A model generated the notes under the pieces. The model worked only from the letters and a program-made list of their open reading frames with translations, made no database searches and was not told the origin of the DNA. The position numbers and the translations under genes are program-made. A stretch of DNA of 64,000 nt from Rhynchospora pubera (lineage: Eukaryota > Streptophyta > Magnoliopsida > Poales > Cyperaceae), in NCBI GenBank assembly GCA_028095005.1, contig CM051459.1:133945657-134009656 (forward strand), in the 5' to 3' direction. Of the stretch, positions 11,401-23,400 are shown piece after piece (position 1 is the stretch's first letter; every line of letters starts with the position of its first letter).

Positions 11401-14400
11401 TTTTCACAAAAGTTTGTAAAGTCCTTTATCAAAGTCGGAAATTTTATAATGAACTTCTCTTAAAACAAATTCACTTTTTCCTTTTTCACCAATTTTTTTC
11501 TTTGTGCAAGTCGAGTCGTGGGGCTTTACACCCTAGAGGATATAATGCGGTGTCATTGGCCTTGAATTTGCTACTAGCACATGACGCGCTAGGGAGGTTG
11601 GACGGGTGTTGCTCGACTATGGCCACGGTACACTTGGGCCATAATACTCAACAACTCCTTTACCAATGCTTTCACACCGGGTCCGGTAGAAATTAATTAC
11701 AAGTTACCCAATTATACCTCGAGAGCTTTGAGTTATAATTCCCGACAACTTGTAATTAATCCAATACCCTCCAATTTGTGGTTGAGTTGGTGGAAAAAGG
11801 CCTCGGTGCATCCTCGTTTTCACAACTATTTTGATTTTATTGTCCCATTAAGATTGCTTGTTGGTGATTCAAGCGATTAAAAGCATTTTCAACAAGTCCA
11901 AGTTCATTTCATAATTTCCGAAGTCGATAAATTTCTTTTTAAACAAAGGTTTGTCAAACACGAATCAGTTCACTCGGTAAAAACTTGTGAGAATCGACTA
12001 AAACTGATTTAACAATTTTAAGCATCCAAGATCGAGTTCTAATTTTCTCAAAATATTTTCATTTCGGCCCATTGGTGCAAAAATTAATCATGAGATATCA
12101 AAACATTCTAGGGTCCTTGAAGAAAAAATTTGTTTGACTTCAAAACAGTTTCAAGTGTGAGTTTCATCATTTAAAATCCAAATCGAGAGAAACTAGACAT
12201 ATCAATTCAATTTCCAAACAAAACTAGGCAAAAATCCAATTTTTATGTCTCTGTTCGGACCGGACAAGACTCTGTTCGGACCGAACAGAAGCTGTAAAAT
12301 TCAAAATTTATCCAAATTTGCAAAAATTTTGAGCAATTTCAATCAAAAGTTCGAAATTTTCTCCTATTTCCTCCCCCCCAAACTTAAGTCAAGCATTGTC
12401 CTCAATGCATTCAATCACAAAGAAAAGTAAATAGGAGGAAAAGAGAACTTAGCCAATTTTTGCTTTCAAACATGTCGTTTTGTTCCTAGTTTGTTTTCTC
12501 GAGTTCCAAGATGGCTCTATCAATCTTCAAGTCTTTTGATGCAATCCGTATGAGGTCGTTCGGGGTTAGTTGGTTCGCGTAACCCATGGTGCTCTAGCAC
12601 GAATTACATCTTCCTTCGTTTGTGCCTCAAGATTTTCCTACAAACAAACAAACAAAAACATCAAATTTTATTTTTGTTATTTTCTGTTTTTTTAATTTTT
12701 ATGGATTTTCTATTTTTAATGACAAAATAAATAAAAGAGAAAAGAGTTGAGAAATCCTTGGGTTGCCTCCCAAGAAGCGCTTGTTTTAGGTCCCTAGCTT
12801 GACCATCTTTTCATTAAGTCTTGATTGGATCGGACCCGGAGAGCGAGACGGCGAGCGATTTGTCATAGCCCTTGTTGTTGATGCCTCTCATGCGATCCCT
12901 TTCCAAGATAGTCTCATCTGTGCGAATCGAGGGATCGATGCCCTTCAAATCATCAAGCGAGTACCCCATTGCTCCCTTTTTCACCAACAATTTCTTCGTT
13001 TGACCTGTATCTAGTTTGAAGTCAGCAATAACAAGGTCCGTTTGACTGAGAGGCGCTGGATGATGCTTGATTTTGACTTTGGGGGTCTCAGTTTGGACCG
13101 AAGAAGAACAGTTCGGACCGAACAAGGGGCTGTTTGGACCGAACAGGATTCTGTTCGGACCGAACAGAGTGTCTGTGACCTTTGATTCTTCAATTTGGAC
13201 TGTTGTTCGGTCCGAACTAGAAGGGGTTTGGTCCGAAGGTCTGGCAGTTTGGTCTGAACAGATATTGTTGGGGTCGAGCAGAGCATCATGAGAGTGATCC
13301 TTAGGGAATTCTTCGATTTTAGAGCCCCATTGGACCATACAACACTTGTCAATGGAATCAGGGCATTTCAAAGCATGGTCTATGGAGAAACGGAGCTTTT
13401 CTCCTCCCACTCTAACCACAATCGTCCCATCTCGAGCATCCATTTTCACCCCGGCGGTTCTAAGAAAGGGGCGTCCCAAAATTATAGGCACCTCCTTATC
13501 TTCTTCCATGTCTACCACAACAAAATCCCCCGGTATGACAAACTTATCCACTTGGACGGGCACATCTTTAATAACGCCTAAGGGTAACCGCATTGAAGAA
13601 TCGGCGAGTTTCAATGTCATGCATGTGGGTCTCAACTCACCAATACCAATTTTGTCAAACATTGACTTGGGCATAAGACTCACACTAGCACCCATGTCAC
13701 ACAAGGCTTGCTTGATTATTGCATTACCAATAGTGCAAGGAAGAGCAAACCTACCCGGATCCTCAAGTTTTGGTGGCATTTTGCTTTTCAAAGCCTCGCT
13801 ACTCTTGTGTGTTAGGGCCACCGTTTTGAGTTCTTCCATGGACCTCTTGCCTGTGCATAACTCCTTCAAGAATCTTGCAAAGATCGGCACTTGAGCTATG
13901 ACATCCGTGAATGGAATGTTGACCTTCAATTGCTTGAGAATCTCCCAAAAGGTCCTAAATTGTTCAGCTTCCTTTTTCTTTAAAAGTCGCTGAGGAAATG
14001 GGACAGGGGGTCTATAGGTTGACTCAGGTTGCTGCGTTTTCTTCTTCCCCTTGGTTTGGACATCTCCTTGGGCATCATTTTCTCTTTGTTCGGACCGAAC
14101 AAGGGGCTGTTCGGACCGAACTGGACATGGTGAGGTCACTTGCTCCAAAACTGGCTGTTCGACCTGAACTAAAAGTGGTTCGGTCCGAACTGGAGATGGT
14201 TCGGTTCGAACTGAGGGTCGAACTGTCTCGTTGGTTGGCACGGGCTGATCTTGGTACTCTTTGCCACTTCGTAGGACATGTATGGCTTTGATCTCTGCAC
14301 TTGGGTTGATCTGAGGCTGGCTTGGGAGCTTGCCGGATGGTCGGGAGAAGTGTGCTTCCATCATGCGTTCCAAGCGTTGCAAGGTGCTCGCACTTCCCTT

Positions 14401-17400
14401 AAATTCGTTGATGGTCACCTTCAATTCGTCGGTGGTGGCCTTCAATTCATCTAACCCTAAAGCCATAGATTTGTTAATCTTTTCTTGCTCACTCATGAAT
14501 TCTTGAACAACAATTGGAATTTCTTCCCTTTCGAAATAGGGTTTCTTTTGAAATGATTGGTCTCTATTGTTGTTGTTGAATTGTGCATTCCTATACAAAT
14601 TTGGCGGGTTATTTTGGTACTTTGAACCATAAGGGGGCCCATTGTGTAGGTAGTTCACTTGGGCCCCTCCGTTACCAATTTTGGCAAGAGGACAATTGAT
14701 AGATGTGTGTCCTTCCTCGCCGCATGCTCCGCATTGGCCTGAATGGAGATGTGTCCCTTGAGCCGATTGGTAAGCGGCAAGTTCAGCTTCTAGCTCCTCT
14801 ATCCTCGCCTCTTTAGTTGAAATTTTGTGCACTTGTTGCCTCGAATTACTTGAGTGGCGGGGAATGAGTAGAGGGTACCATGTGTAGTTTCTTGCACAAT
14901 AATCAAGCAAATCTCGCCCTCGTGCCGTATCAAGTCTTTTGAATGCCCCACCTGAAAGAGAATCAAGATTGATTTTAATATTGTCATAAAGTCCAGTGTA
15001 GAATGATTTAAGGAGCATCCATTCTTGAATCCCATGATGTGGGCAAGAATTTTCTAAATCCCTAAATCGTTCCCATGCATCCCTCATTGATTCATTTTGA
15101 TTCTGGGCAAAATTATTCAATTCAGCTCTAATTTTATCCGCTCTATCCGAAGGAAAATACCTATCCAAGAAGGTTTGTGCCATTTCATCCCAAGACCTAA
15201 TTGACCCTTTTTTCAATGTTTTATACCATTTTTGTGCTCGGTCCTTAAGGGTGAAGTGAAATAACAATAGCCTAATTGCTTGTTGAGGAACACCATTAAA
15301 CTTAATTAATCTAGTGCAATCAATAAAAGTTTGTAAGTGAGCATGGGGATCTTCATCATCGTTCCCATAGAACGGATTTTGTTGCACAAGCACAACGTGG
15401 TTGGGGGCGATTTGCATGTTGTTAGCGGCGATGCCTGGAATCACCACCGGTCCGCCCACGTTTCTTGCGCTGGGAACTCCAAACTCCATGAGAGTCCTTT
15501 CATGATCTTCCTCATCTTCGTTGTCGGAGTTATGGATGCTCCCTTCATCTTCTTGGGTCCATCGTCGACGTTCATTGTCAAAATCTCTCCTTTGACCCGT
15601 TAGGAGGGTCCGATCGGCTGTCAGTCGAGCCTCTCTTTGCTCAAGTTGGAGACGGAGGTTCTCCAATTCTTGTGTGCGCAGGGCAATGGCCTCCGGCGTG
15701 AGTTGCTCGGCCATCGTTTGGTTCTCTCTTTCTTGCTCGAGGCTCTGTTCGGTTCGAATTGGTTCTGTTCGGTCCGAACGGAGAGTGGGTTGAGGGGCTG
15801 GTGGCTGTTCCGGATCCTCTATCAAGTGTCGGAAGAAGTAGTTTCGAACTTTTGGAGGTGGAGACTTCTTCCTACGTGTCTTGCCTGCCAGTCCTGCAAT
15901 AAAGAAAGAGAGAAGTGGGTAAAAAGGAAAAAATAAAAATCTAGTCTCCAAATACTCAAACAAGTATCCAATATCGACACCGTCCCCGGCAACGGCGCCA
16001 ATTTGATGAAGGCTTTAAACCTAGGAATCAAATAAATTTATAAACCTAGACCTAACCTCACTAGTCGTCAAAGTTAAGCTTAGGGTCGAACCCACAGGAC
16101 GGATTAACGATTACTGGACTTGTTCTTTTTATGAAGCTAGACAATAAAATAAGGTTGAGAGTGTTGTAAAACAAAAGACTAAATAAAAGATGCAAATAAG
16201 TAAGATTTTTGGTTGTTTGTAGTTCTAATTCAATAAGGTAAACTAAAGCAGGTAGATTTTGGAGTTTTTCAAGTATAATAAGGCGTCTTAGGGGTCAGGA
16301 TTCACTTAGGTTTAGCCCTCAATTTGCTGGATCGCTCGCTGTCGCGTTAAATAACAACAAATCTAAGCATAGGCCGTCAGTTCGGTCCGAACACGACTTG
16401 TTCGGTCCGAATAGGGGCTGGTATGTTGAGTTATGACCATACAACTTGAGTTTTAACTTTATGAAGGGCTCAGATCGGCTATAGCTACATTACCTAATCC
16501 TCAACTGTCGTCTTTTGGACTAGAAATTAGTACAGGTCTCTACTTTGCCCACATAGACTAATTAAACCTAAACTTTCGTGTCGGTATTTTAATTAACCTA
16601 TGTCTTATTTATTTGTTTTCTTAGGGATATCTAAGTTGCCTTTCAGCCAACTTAGAAACTACACCTTTCAGTGCTAGCTAATCTCCTCTTTCGAATCTTC
16701 AACTTATCCCAAGTACTTAGTTTAATCCTAATTGTTTAACCTAACCTTGTAACTTAACTAAACAGGCCTTTATTTAGAAGTAAATCAGGTCAAAACAAGG
16801 GAATTAAACAAGCAACTAAAATACTACTCAATAAATAGATCATAAAGCAAAACATCAAGTCATATCAAGTCATAACATCAAACTAAACCTAAACTACATC
16901 CATACCCTAAGACAACATATATTTAGCCTAACATAGTATCAAAACAAACAATACAAAGAGTAGAAATCACAAGATACAAGCCCATGGAAATTAGAGATAA
17001 AAACATAGGAAGAATAAACCAAGTTGTCTTTCTATGCTCGATCTTCAATCATCAAAGGCAGTGGGGTGTTGCAAGGCGTGTCTCCAACCTTCTCCTTGCT
17101 GCCGTCGCCTCAAGAATCTGGTTGCTCGATGAAATCAATGGTGGAATCACCTAAAGAAGGTGGAATTGTGGTATGGAGGGTCGAATGCCTTTCCTTCAGG
17201 CCTTGGGGCGAATATATAGTGGTCTTCGGGCTTGGAAAGGAGGCTGGGGCGCTATGGCAAGAAGACATACCAAAATATCGAGTTTCCATGCGTGAAAACC
17301 CTTCCAAATATGCCATGGCGGCTCTCGGTTCGGTCTGGACAAGTTTTGTTCGGACTGGACATGGCTAATTCGGGTCAAAACAGCTCAATTCGGACCAAAT

Positions 17401-20400
17401 AGCCTCAGTTCGGACCGAACAGATTCAGTTCGGGTCGAACTGAGACTCCAGCCTTGAGTATCTGTTGTATTTTGGTCATATCTCCTTCGTCCGGACTCCG
17501 ATTTAGGTGATTCAAAAGCCGTTGGAAAGTTTAGGATGAGCTCTACAATGATGTTGACTCCATTTAGCCATTTGCTTTCCTAAGACTCTCATTTTGTCCT
17601 GTAAACATGCCTTCGGTCCGAGCGAAACTCCATTCGGTCCGAGTAGTAGCTTTGATGTTGCCTCCAAGTGCTAGGAATGAGTCGTCTAGCGTATGCCAAG
17701 TGCCAAAATCCATCTAATATTCGAGAATCCACTAGAAATCGTCGAGAAACCTGAAAATAAGAGAAAAGACGACGGTAGAGCCAATTCCTAGAAAATCATA
17801 GCAATTTATCAAATAATTGAATGGTTTGAGTATGATTTGAGTGCTAAGTACGGTCCAAAAACCTACAAATAATAACGATATCAGTGGGCACTAGAAAAGA
17901 AGAAAGTCCCCACAAAGTATGTTACCCTCATCCAAGACATGTATGATGGTGCCGTTACTTGCATCAGGACATGTGATAGTGTAACTAGTGACTTTCCTAT
18001 TAAAATAGGACTACATCAGGGATCAGCTTTGAGCCCGTATATTTTTGCCTTAGTGATGGATGAGATCACGAAGGATATACAGGGAGAGATTCCTTGGTGT
18101 ATGCTCTTTGCGGATGATGTGGTGTTAGTCGATGAGAGTAGGACGGAGGTCGATAGGAAATTGGAATTGTGGAGACGAACTCTAGAGTCCAAAGGGTTTA
18201 GGCTTAGTAGAACTAAGACGATATGGGGTGTGAGTTTAGTGGGATACGACCAGTGGACGGAGATGTCTGTCTAGACGGGCAGGTAGTACCTACGAAAGAT
18301 ACTTTTCGATATTTAGGGTCGATGTTGCAGAGCGATGGCGAGATAGATGAAGATGTTAGTCACAGGATAAGAGCGGGGTGGGTGAAATGGCGACAAGCAT
18401 CAGGCGTCCTATGCGATAAGAAAGTCCCGCAGAAGCTAAAAGGCAAGTTCTACAGGACAGCGATTAGACCTGCGATGTTGTATGGCGCAGAATGTTGGGC
18501 TACTAAAAGACGACATGTCCAGAAGATGAGTGTAGCTGAGATGCGTATGTTGAGGTGGATCTGCGGTCACACGAGGAAAGATCGGATTAGAAATGATGAC
18601 ATACGAGATATGGTTGGGGTCGCACCAATAGAGGAGAAGTTGATCCAACATCGTTTGAGATGGTTTGGACATATCCAACGCAGACCTCCAGAGGCACCGG
18701 TACGTATCGGAATTCTTAATCATTTCGAGAACACCCGGAGGGGGAGAGGGAGACCAAGATTGACATGGGAAGAAGCGGTGAAAAGAGACCTTAAAGAATG
18801 GAACGTCTCCAAGGAGTTGGCGATCGATAGGAGCGCTTGGAAGTTAGCAATTCATGTACCGGAGCCATGACGTAGGAACTTAGGGGTAGGAGCGATGCCA
18901 TAGGTTTGTAGGTCCCTCTATTAGATCACGGTCGAGGTCTAGGTTTCTACTATTACTATTATTATTAGAGGTATTATTATTAGTATGGCTAGTCTTACTA
19001 TTAGTATTTTTTTTATTTTTTTTATTTATTTATTTTTTTTTGTTCTCGGATGTTTTTCTTGTTGGGTTTCTTTCTAGCCTACCCCAACTTGTTTGGGACA
19101 AAAGGCTTAGTTGTTGTTGTTGTTGTTGTTGTTGTTGTATGAAATATTTACACAAAATAAAATTAGAAATATGAGCCAAAGAAGAACAGAGTTGCATATG
19201 ATTCACCTTCGTTCGCCTTCAAGGTCAACCTTGGCAGGTGAAGTGGCTGACAAAGTAGATTTTATAACTGTTCCAAAAATCTTTAGAAGCTCAATTATCA
19301 CTTCAATTGACACTATTACATGCCTCTCAGTTCTGCTACTTAGTAAACCAACAAGAACTGGGAGTAAGCCTGAAAATAGTTCAAGGTTGAATACTTCTTT
19401 TTTCTCCTTTAGTGCGCCAACTAGATCAACTTGAACCTACATAGAAGTACCACATTTAAATTAAAGAGGCATAGAAGAGAATATTCCCCTAGTATTCTCT
19501 TTTTCCTTTTCAATTGCATAGTGCATGAAGCATCTATGAAATAGTTCATGGTAGGTACATTCTGTTAAATGTATTTACAAATTTGTCCCAAACTTGAGCG
19601 GCAGCCTGGTTAATTCTTAAATCCCCAGTGACTGCACAAATGCTAAGCACAACAATAACATTATAAATAGGTAAATACCAGGATTCAAGTTATATATTCT
19701 GGTTTATTCTAGAAGTTGGGGCATTTGATCTTGTTCTTTTTTTCGCTAATAACACAACATTGGGTATTTGCAAAAACATGAATAAAAGAAATAGTACAAG
19801 ATGACGAGAGGACATACGGAATGGTCAGGTAATTTTGCCACTGCATCTATTGCACCTTTTATGCCCCCTTTATCAAGGAAATGCCGCACCACCTGCATCA
19901 TACATGTCAGTACAAGTTTTCTTAAAGTGAAAGAAAAGATATTGAATTATTTTCAAGGAGGAAGAGGTAGACTAACCTCTAATTTTGTGAGGCGAGATTT
20001 GACAGAATTAATGAAAACATCATGGTTTTGCACCAAAGCATCACATATCAATGTGTCTTCATCTACAGTCAATTTCTCCTGCTGAGAAAAATAATCTCCC
20101 AATTATTGTTTATTATTCACATACATGGACAACACAATATTATTATTACTCGATTTCTTAAGTAAAATAAATGCACATGTATTTGCCTAAGTATCATTGC
20201 AGACTTTCCGTACATTTATAATTTGTTTAAAATTTTAATTTTCTAAAGTTGCAGAAAATTCAATAGGTTTATGTGTATAGAAAGGAACTAAACATTAGAT
20301 GCATAGCATTAACATTGGAATTGACAAAAGCATGCATATCCACTGGCCCATCTCGTTGTAAGAATTGTGTCAGATATCCAGTTTTCCAGGGTATTAAAAT

Positions 20401-23400
20401 GAAAAATTATAGGATCTACATGAGACAAAACATACAGGAACAGATAAGGATGTATCGTGATTTGAAGGTTTGTGGGCATAAGGTGAATCAGCAGGGGACA
20501 CACCATCTCTCTTCTCCCATCTTTCAACTAGTGATTTTGTCTTCCCTAATTGTATAGCAACTGTCATAATCGATTAAAGAAAAGTATATCAAAGAAGGAA
20601 ATGCACATTTCGATGACGCTCACCAAAACAGAAAATCACACAAATTAAGATAGAATCAAGACCATAAGTAGTGTAGAAAAATTTACCTCCTCTAACATAT
20701 TTTACACGTTCTGTTTCAGCTGTCGAGCATGGCATTTCATCGTCTACAATTGAATTACATAAATCTTTTTCTGAAGATGAGCAAGAATTCATGATAAAAG
20801 AAGAAAAAACCCAGTTACGTGTGAAACTTACTTTTATCTAGTGACAAGCTCTTCTCAAGTCTCTCAGAGACATTCTCAGTAGTAGAGCCAATGTTGCTGA
20901 ATGAAATTAAACATGGAGTAGAACCAGTTGGTGTAGAATCTCTTTCATTATCTAATAATGTGTATTTTTGAGGTTTTACTGAACCGTAGAGTGTACTCTC
21001 ATTCGCTACATCTTTAATTGGTGCACCTTTCATTACTCCATTATCTGAACTTCGTCTAGGGACAACACGTGACACAGAAAGGGAGGTAGAGACTGCATGG
21101 ATATCCTTGATAGGAGGGGATTCTGAGATGGCAGGAACCCTCTTAAAGGGAGTGTTCAAGACAACTGGAGAGGAGGAACCTGACTTGGAAGGTACAGGAG
21201 AGGAACTAATTTTTGTGCTCTTCGGTCTTAAGGTGGATCGGGCAGCATTGGTCTGAGTAAATGTAGATGGCCTTGAAATTCTACTATCCCTTTTAGATCT
21301 ATCTGGGCTCATTGGGCTCAAATTTGATATATGAATTGCAGTGGCACCTTGTTTTGGAGTGCATTCTTCAATAACTAAAATTTCGTTGAAGTAAACAATC
21401 AATCAGGAGAAGCAACAAAAAGATAAGGAAAATGAATAAATTGTCCTTGAAAATCAGCACATACTTGTTTTATCTGATGATTTAGTTATAGGACCCAAAT
21501 CCTGATTTAGTAAAGATGGCTTGACTAACTCGTCTTTAACATGACTGAAAGAAGTAACAGGCTCGGTAAAATTGTTTGCTATTGGTAATACGCCAAGTGC
21601 ATAAGGTCCAATAAGCTGTTGAATGAAAACAAACAGAAGATCAATAAAGAAGCTAATAATAAGACTGTATTTTGAAATAAAAGAAAGAGAAGCTCACAGA
21701 TATGTCAGCAAGCCAAATTCCAACTCGGCTATCCTGATATGAAAAACCTAGCAGTTTTCCTTCATAAATGCTTAAATCAGCTAAGTTGCTCCAACCTATA
21801 TCCACCACGTCATGGCACCTCACAGGCTCCCAAGAGTACACCTATTTATCAGGAACTAATAAGTTATTTGATATACAGTAAAGCAACAGACAATAAAACA
21901 AAATATGTACCTTTAAAGTGGAATCAAGACCGCAGAAAAGGGTCCGTCCATCTGGGTGAAATGTCATAGCATTGACACCTCCCACCTAATAAGAAAAAAA
22001 TACAAAGTTGCCATTCAATAGTTTCAACTTTCAAGTCTTAACTGTAGTTTTACTTGGAACGAGAACATATATCCTGTCCGTTATATTCAAAGCACTGTGG
22101 CTACAGGAAAAGGTTTTGATGTACCTCAGGCCCAGCAGAACCAATAATCTCAAATGTTTCCAAGTCCCAAAACTTCACTGTTCTATCCGCTGAGCCTGCC
22201 AAATCAACAATTATTAAAAGGAAATTTAAGTATTTATCAACATAATAACACCCAAAAAGTTAATACTGACATCCAAGTTTTTTACTATAGGCATGTGAGT
22301 CAGTGTGTGATTGAGTGCCTGTGTGTGTGAAGAAGGAAGGACAATGAGTACCCGTTGCAAGTAAGAACTCCTGAGGATGAAAATGGATGCAACTGATGCG
22401 GCCACTATGATATTTAAATTCATGTAGCAGCTTTCCAGCTGTCAGATCCCACACCTGACAAATAGGCCCAGGGAGAATTAGCTAATATTTGTATTTAACT
22501 ATTATGAGGCTTCATTTGTAAAAAGTTGAAAGAGCATAACAAATGGCGTCTTTTGCAAATAATACCAGATTTTTTTTGTCGTATTTGCATAATAAAACAA
22601 CATTTCTCGCACTTCTTGTTTGCAATGTGACAAGTGAGAAAAGTTTTGAGTGTTGGAAAGCAACATATAAAGTAAGGTGCATAAATGAATGCTAAACACA
22701 AAACATTGACATACCTTGACAATACTGTCTTCACCTCCAGTAACAACCCAACGTCCATCAGGAGTAAATTTAATATTTTGAATGGCACGTGTGTGGCCTG
22801 TATAAGTGTGAATGCACCCCTTTTTCCTGATGTCCCATATCTTAAGATCAGTATCCACCGATCCTGAAGCAAAGAACTCACCAAACGGGTGGAACTCTAC
22901 TGAAGTACAGCCTGACCTGTGCCCCGTCAGAGTTCTTACAACTACACTTTCATTTTTAAAAAGAAAAATAGGCAAACATTATCTTTCACGAATTCGCACT
23001 TTATACCAGATTCTATGAATAAATAATCTTCTTTGAAAATTAAAACATAGTGCATCTCAAAACTCGGAAATTTGCAAGATAATACTTTTCAATTATCTTT
23101 GATGTTTTTGACTCCTACCATCAAACTCAAGTTATTTTAAGTTCCCAATTCTATAGGAACCAGTCGCAATGAGATTACAACTACATAATTAAAAAAAAAA
23201 AAAAAGTCGTACTAACTGCTTCCCAGTTTAGTTCAAAATGAAAGTGTTTATTGTTGATTTGTTTGACTTATTAATTGTATAAACATCTACCGCTTGGTAC
23301 GAAAGCAGATGCTGCCATGCTAATCGCAAGTAGATACAATTTGCTAATAAGGCAATGATGAGTGTGATTTGAAACGGACCCAAGTTTCCATTGGATGAAA

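Larger units (their letters stand above)
9581..15780. repeat. Dispersed palindrome family GTTCGGWCCGAAC
   Basis: At least 20 exact or near copies: LTR (9581, 9601, 10532-10640, 10811, 10833 and the matching right-LTR sites), non-coding interior (12253, 12272), gag-protease ORF (13092-13270, 14088-14227, 15747-15780). The dyad centre is A or T. Within the ORF the word is read as VRTE, SDRT or FGPN depending on frame, so what is conserved is the DNA word. Confidence 0.85.
9204..17883 (-). mobile_element. Non-autonomous Athila-like Ty3/gypsy LTR retrotransposon (8680 bp), nested in the LINE
   Basis: Two 1880-bp LTRs (9204-11083 and 16004-17883) start TGATGAAGG and end GATATCA. A 5-bp target duplication GTGGG flanks the element (9199-9203; 17884-17888), and joining the flanks restores the LINE reading frame. 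Reading on minus, the 5' LTR is the right one, followed by a tRNA-Asp type primer site, one gag-protease ORF, about 1.7 kb non-coding and a polypurine tract. No reverse transcriptase, RNase H or integrase is present. I found a single LTR mismatch (T at 10428, G at 17228), so the insertion is recent and must have been mobilised by enzymes from another copy. Confidence 0.95.
8822..19137 (+). mobile_element. RTE-type LINE, 5'-truncated, in katanin intron 15, split by an LTR retrotransposon
   Basis: Reverse transcriptase sequence runs on + at 8822-9203 (motifs NYRGI, GFMPGRST, FIDLEKEYDKVPR) and resumes at 17889-18870 (LHQGSALSPYIFALVMDEI, FADDVVLVDE, YLGSMLQSDG, LRWFGHIQRRP). This is the RTE-clade order. 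The 3' tail carries the familiar CCAACTTGTTTGGGAC block followed by a (TTG)n run at 19111-19137. A perfect 18-bp target duplication TATGAAATATTTACACAA flanks it at 8804-8821 and 19138-19155. The nuclease end is missing (5' truncation) and a small deletion near 18225 shifts the frame, so it is dead. Without the nested element it is about 1.6 kb. It lies antisense to the host gene. Confidence 0.93.

Noticed and set aside
13067..14291. Plus-strand ORFs opposite the gag-protease ORF
   Set aside because: Shadows of the minus-strand coding sequence; no independent domain or start signal.
15983..16000. Sequence resembling the 3' end of a tRNA-Asp gene
   Set aside because: Only the last 18 nt match, directly beside an LTR; it is the retrotransposon primer-binding site, not a tRNA gene.
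19560..19690. Possible extra katanin p80 exon between exons 14 and 15
   Set aside because: Exon 14 ends in phase 0 and exon 15 continues the conserved con80 sequence directly; nothing in this stretch matches the family.
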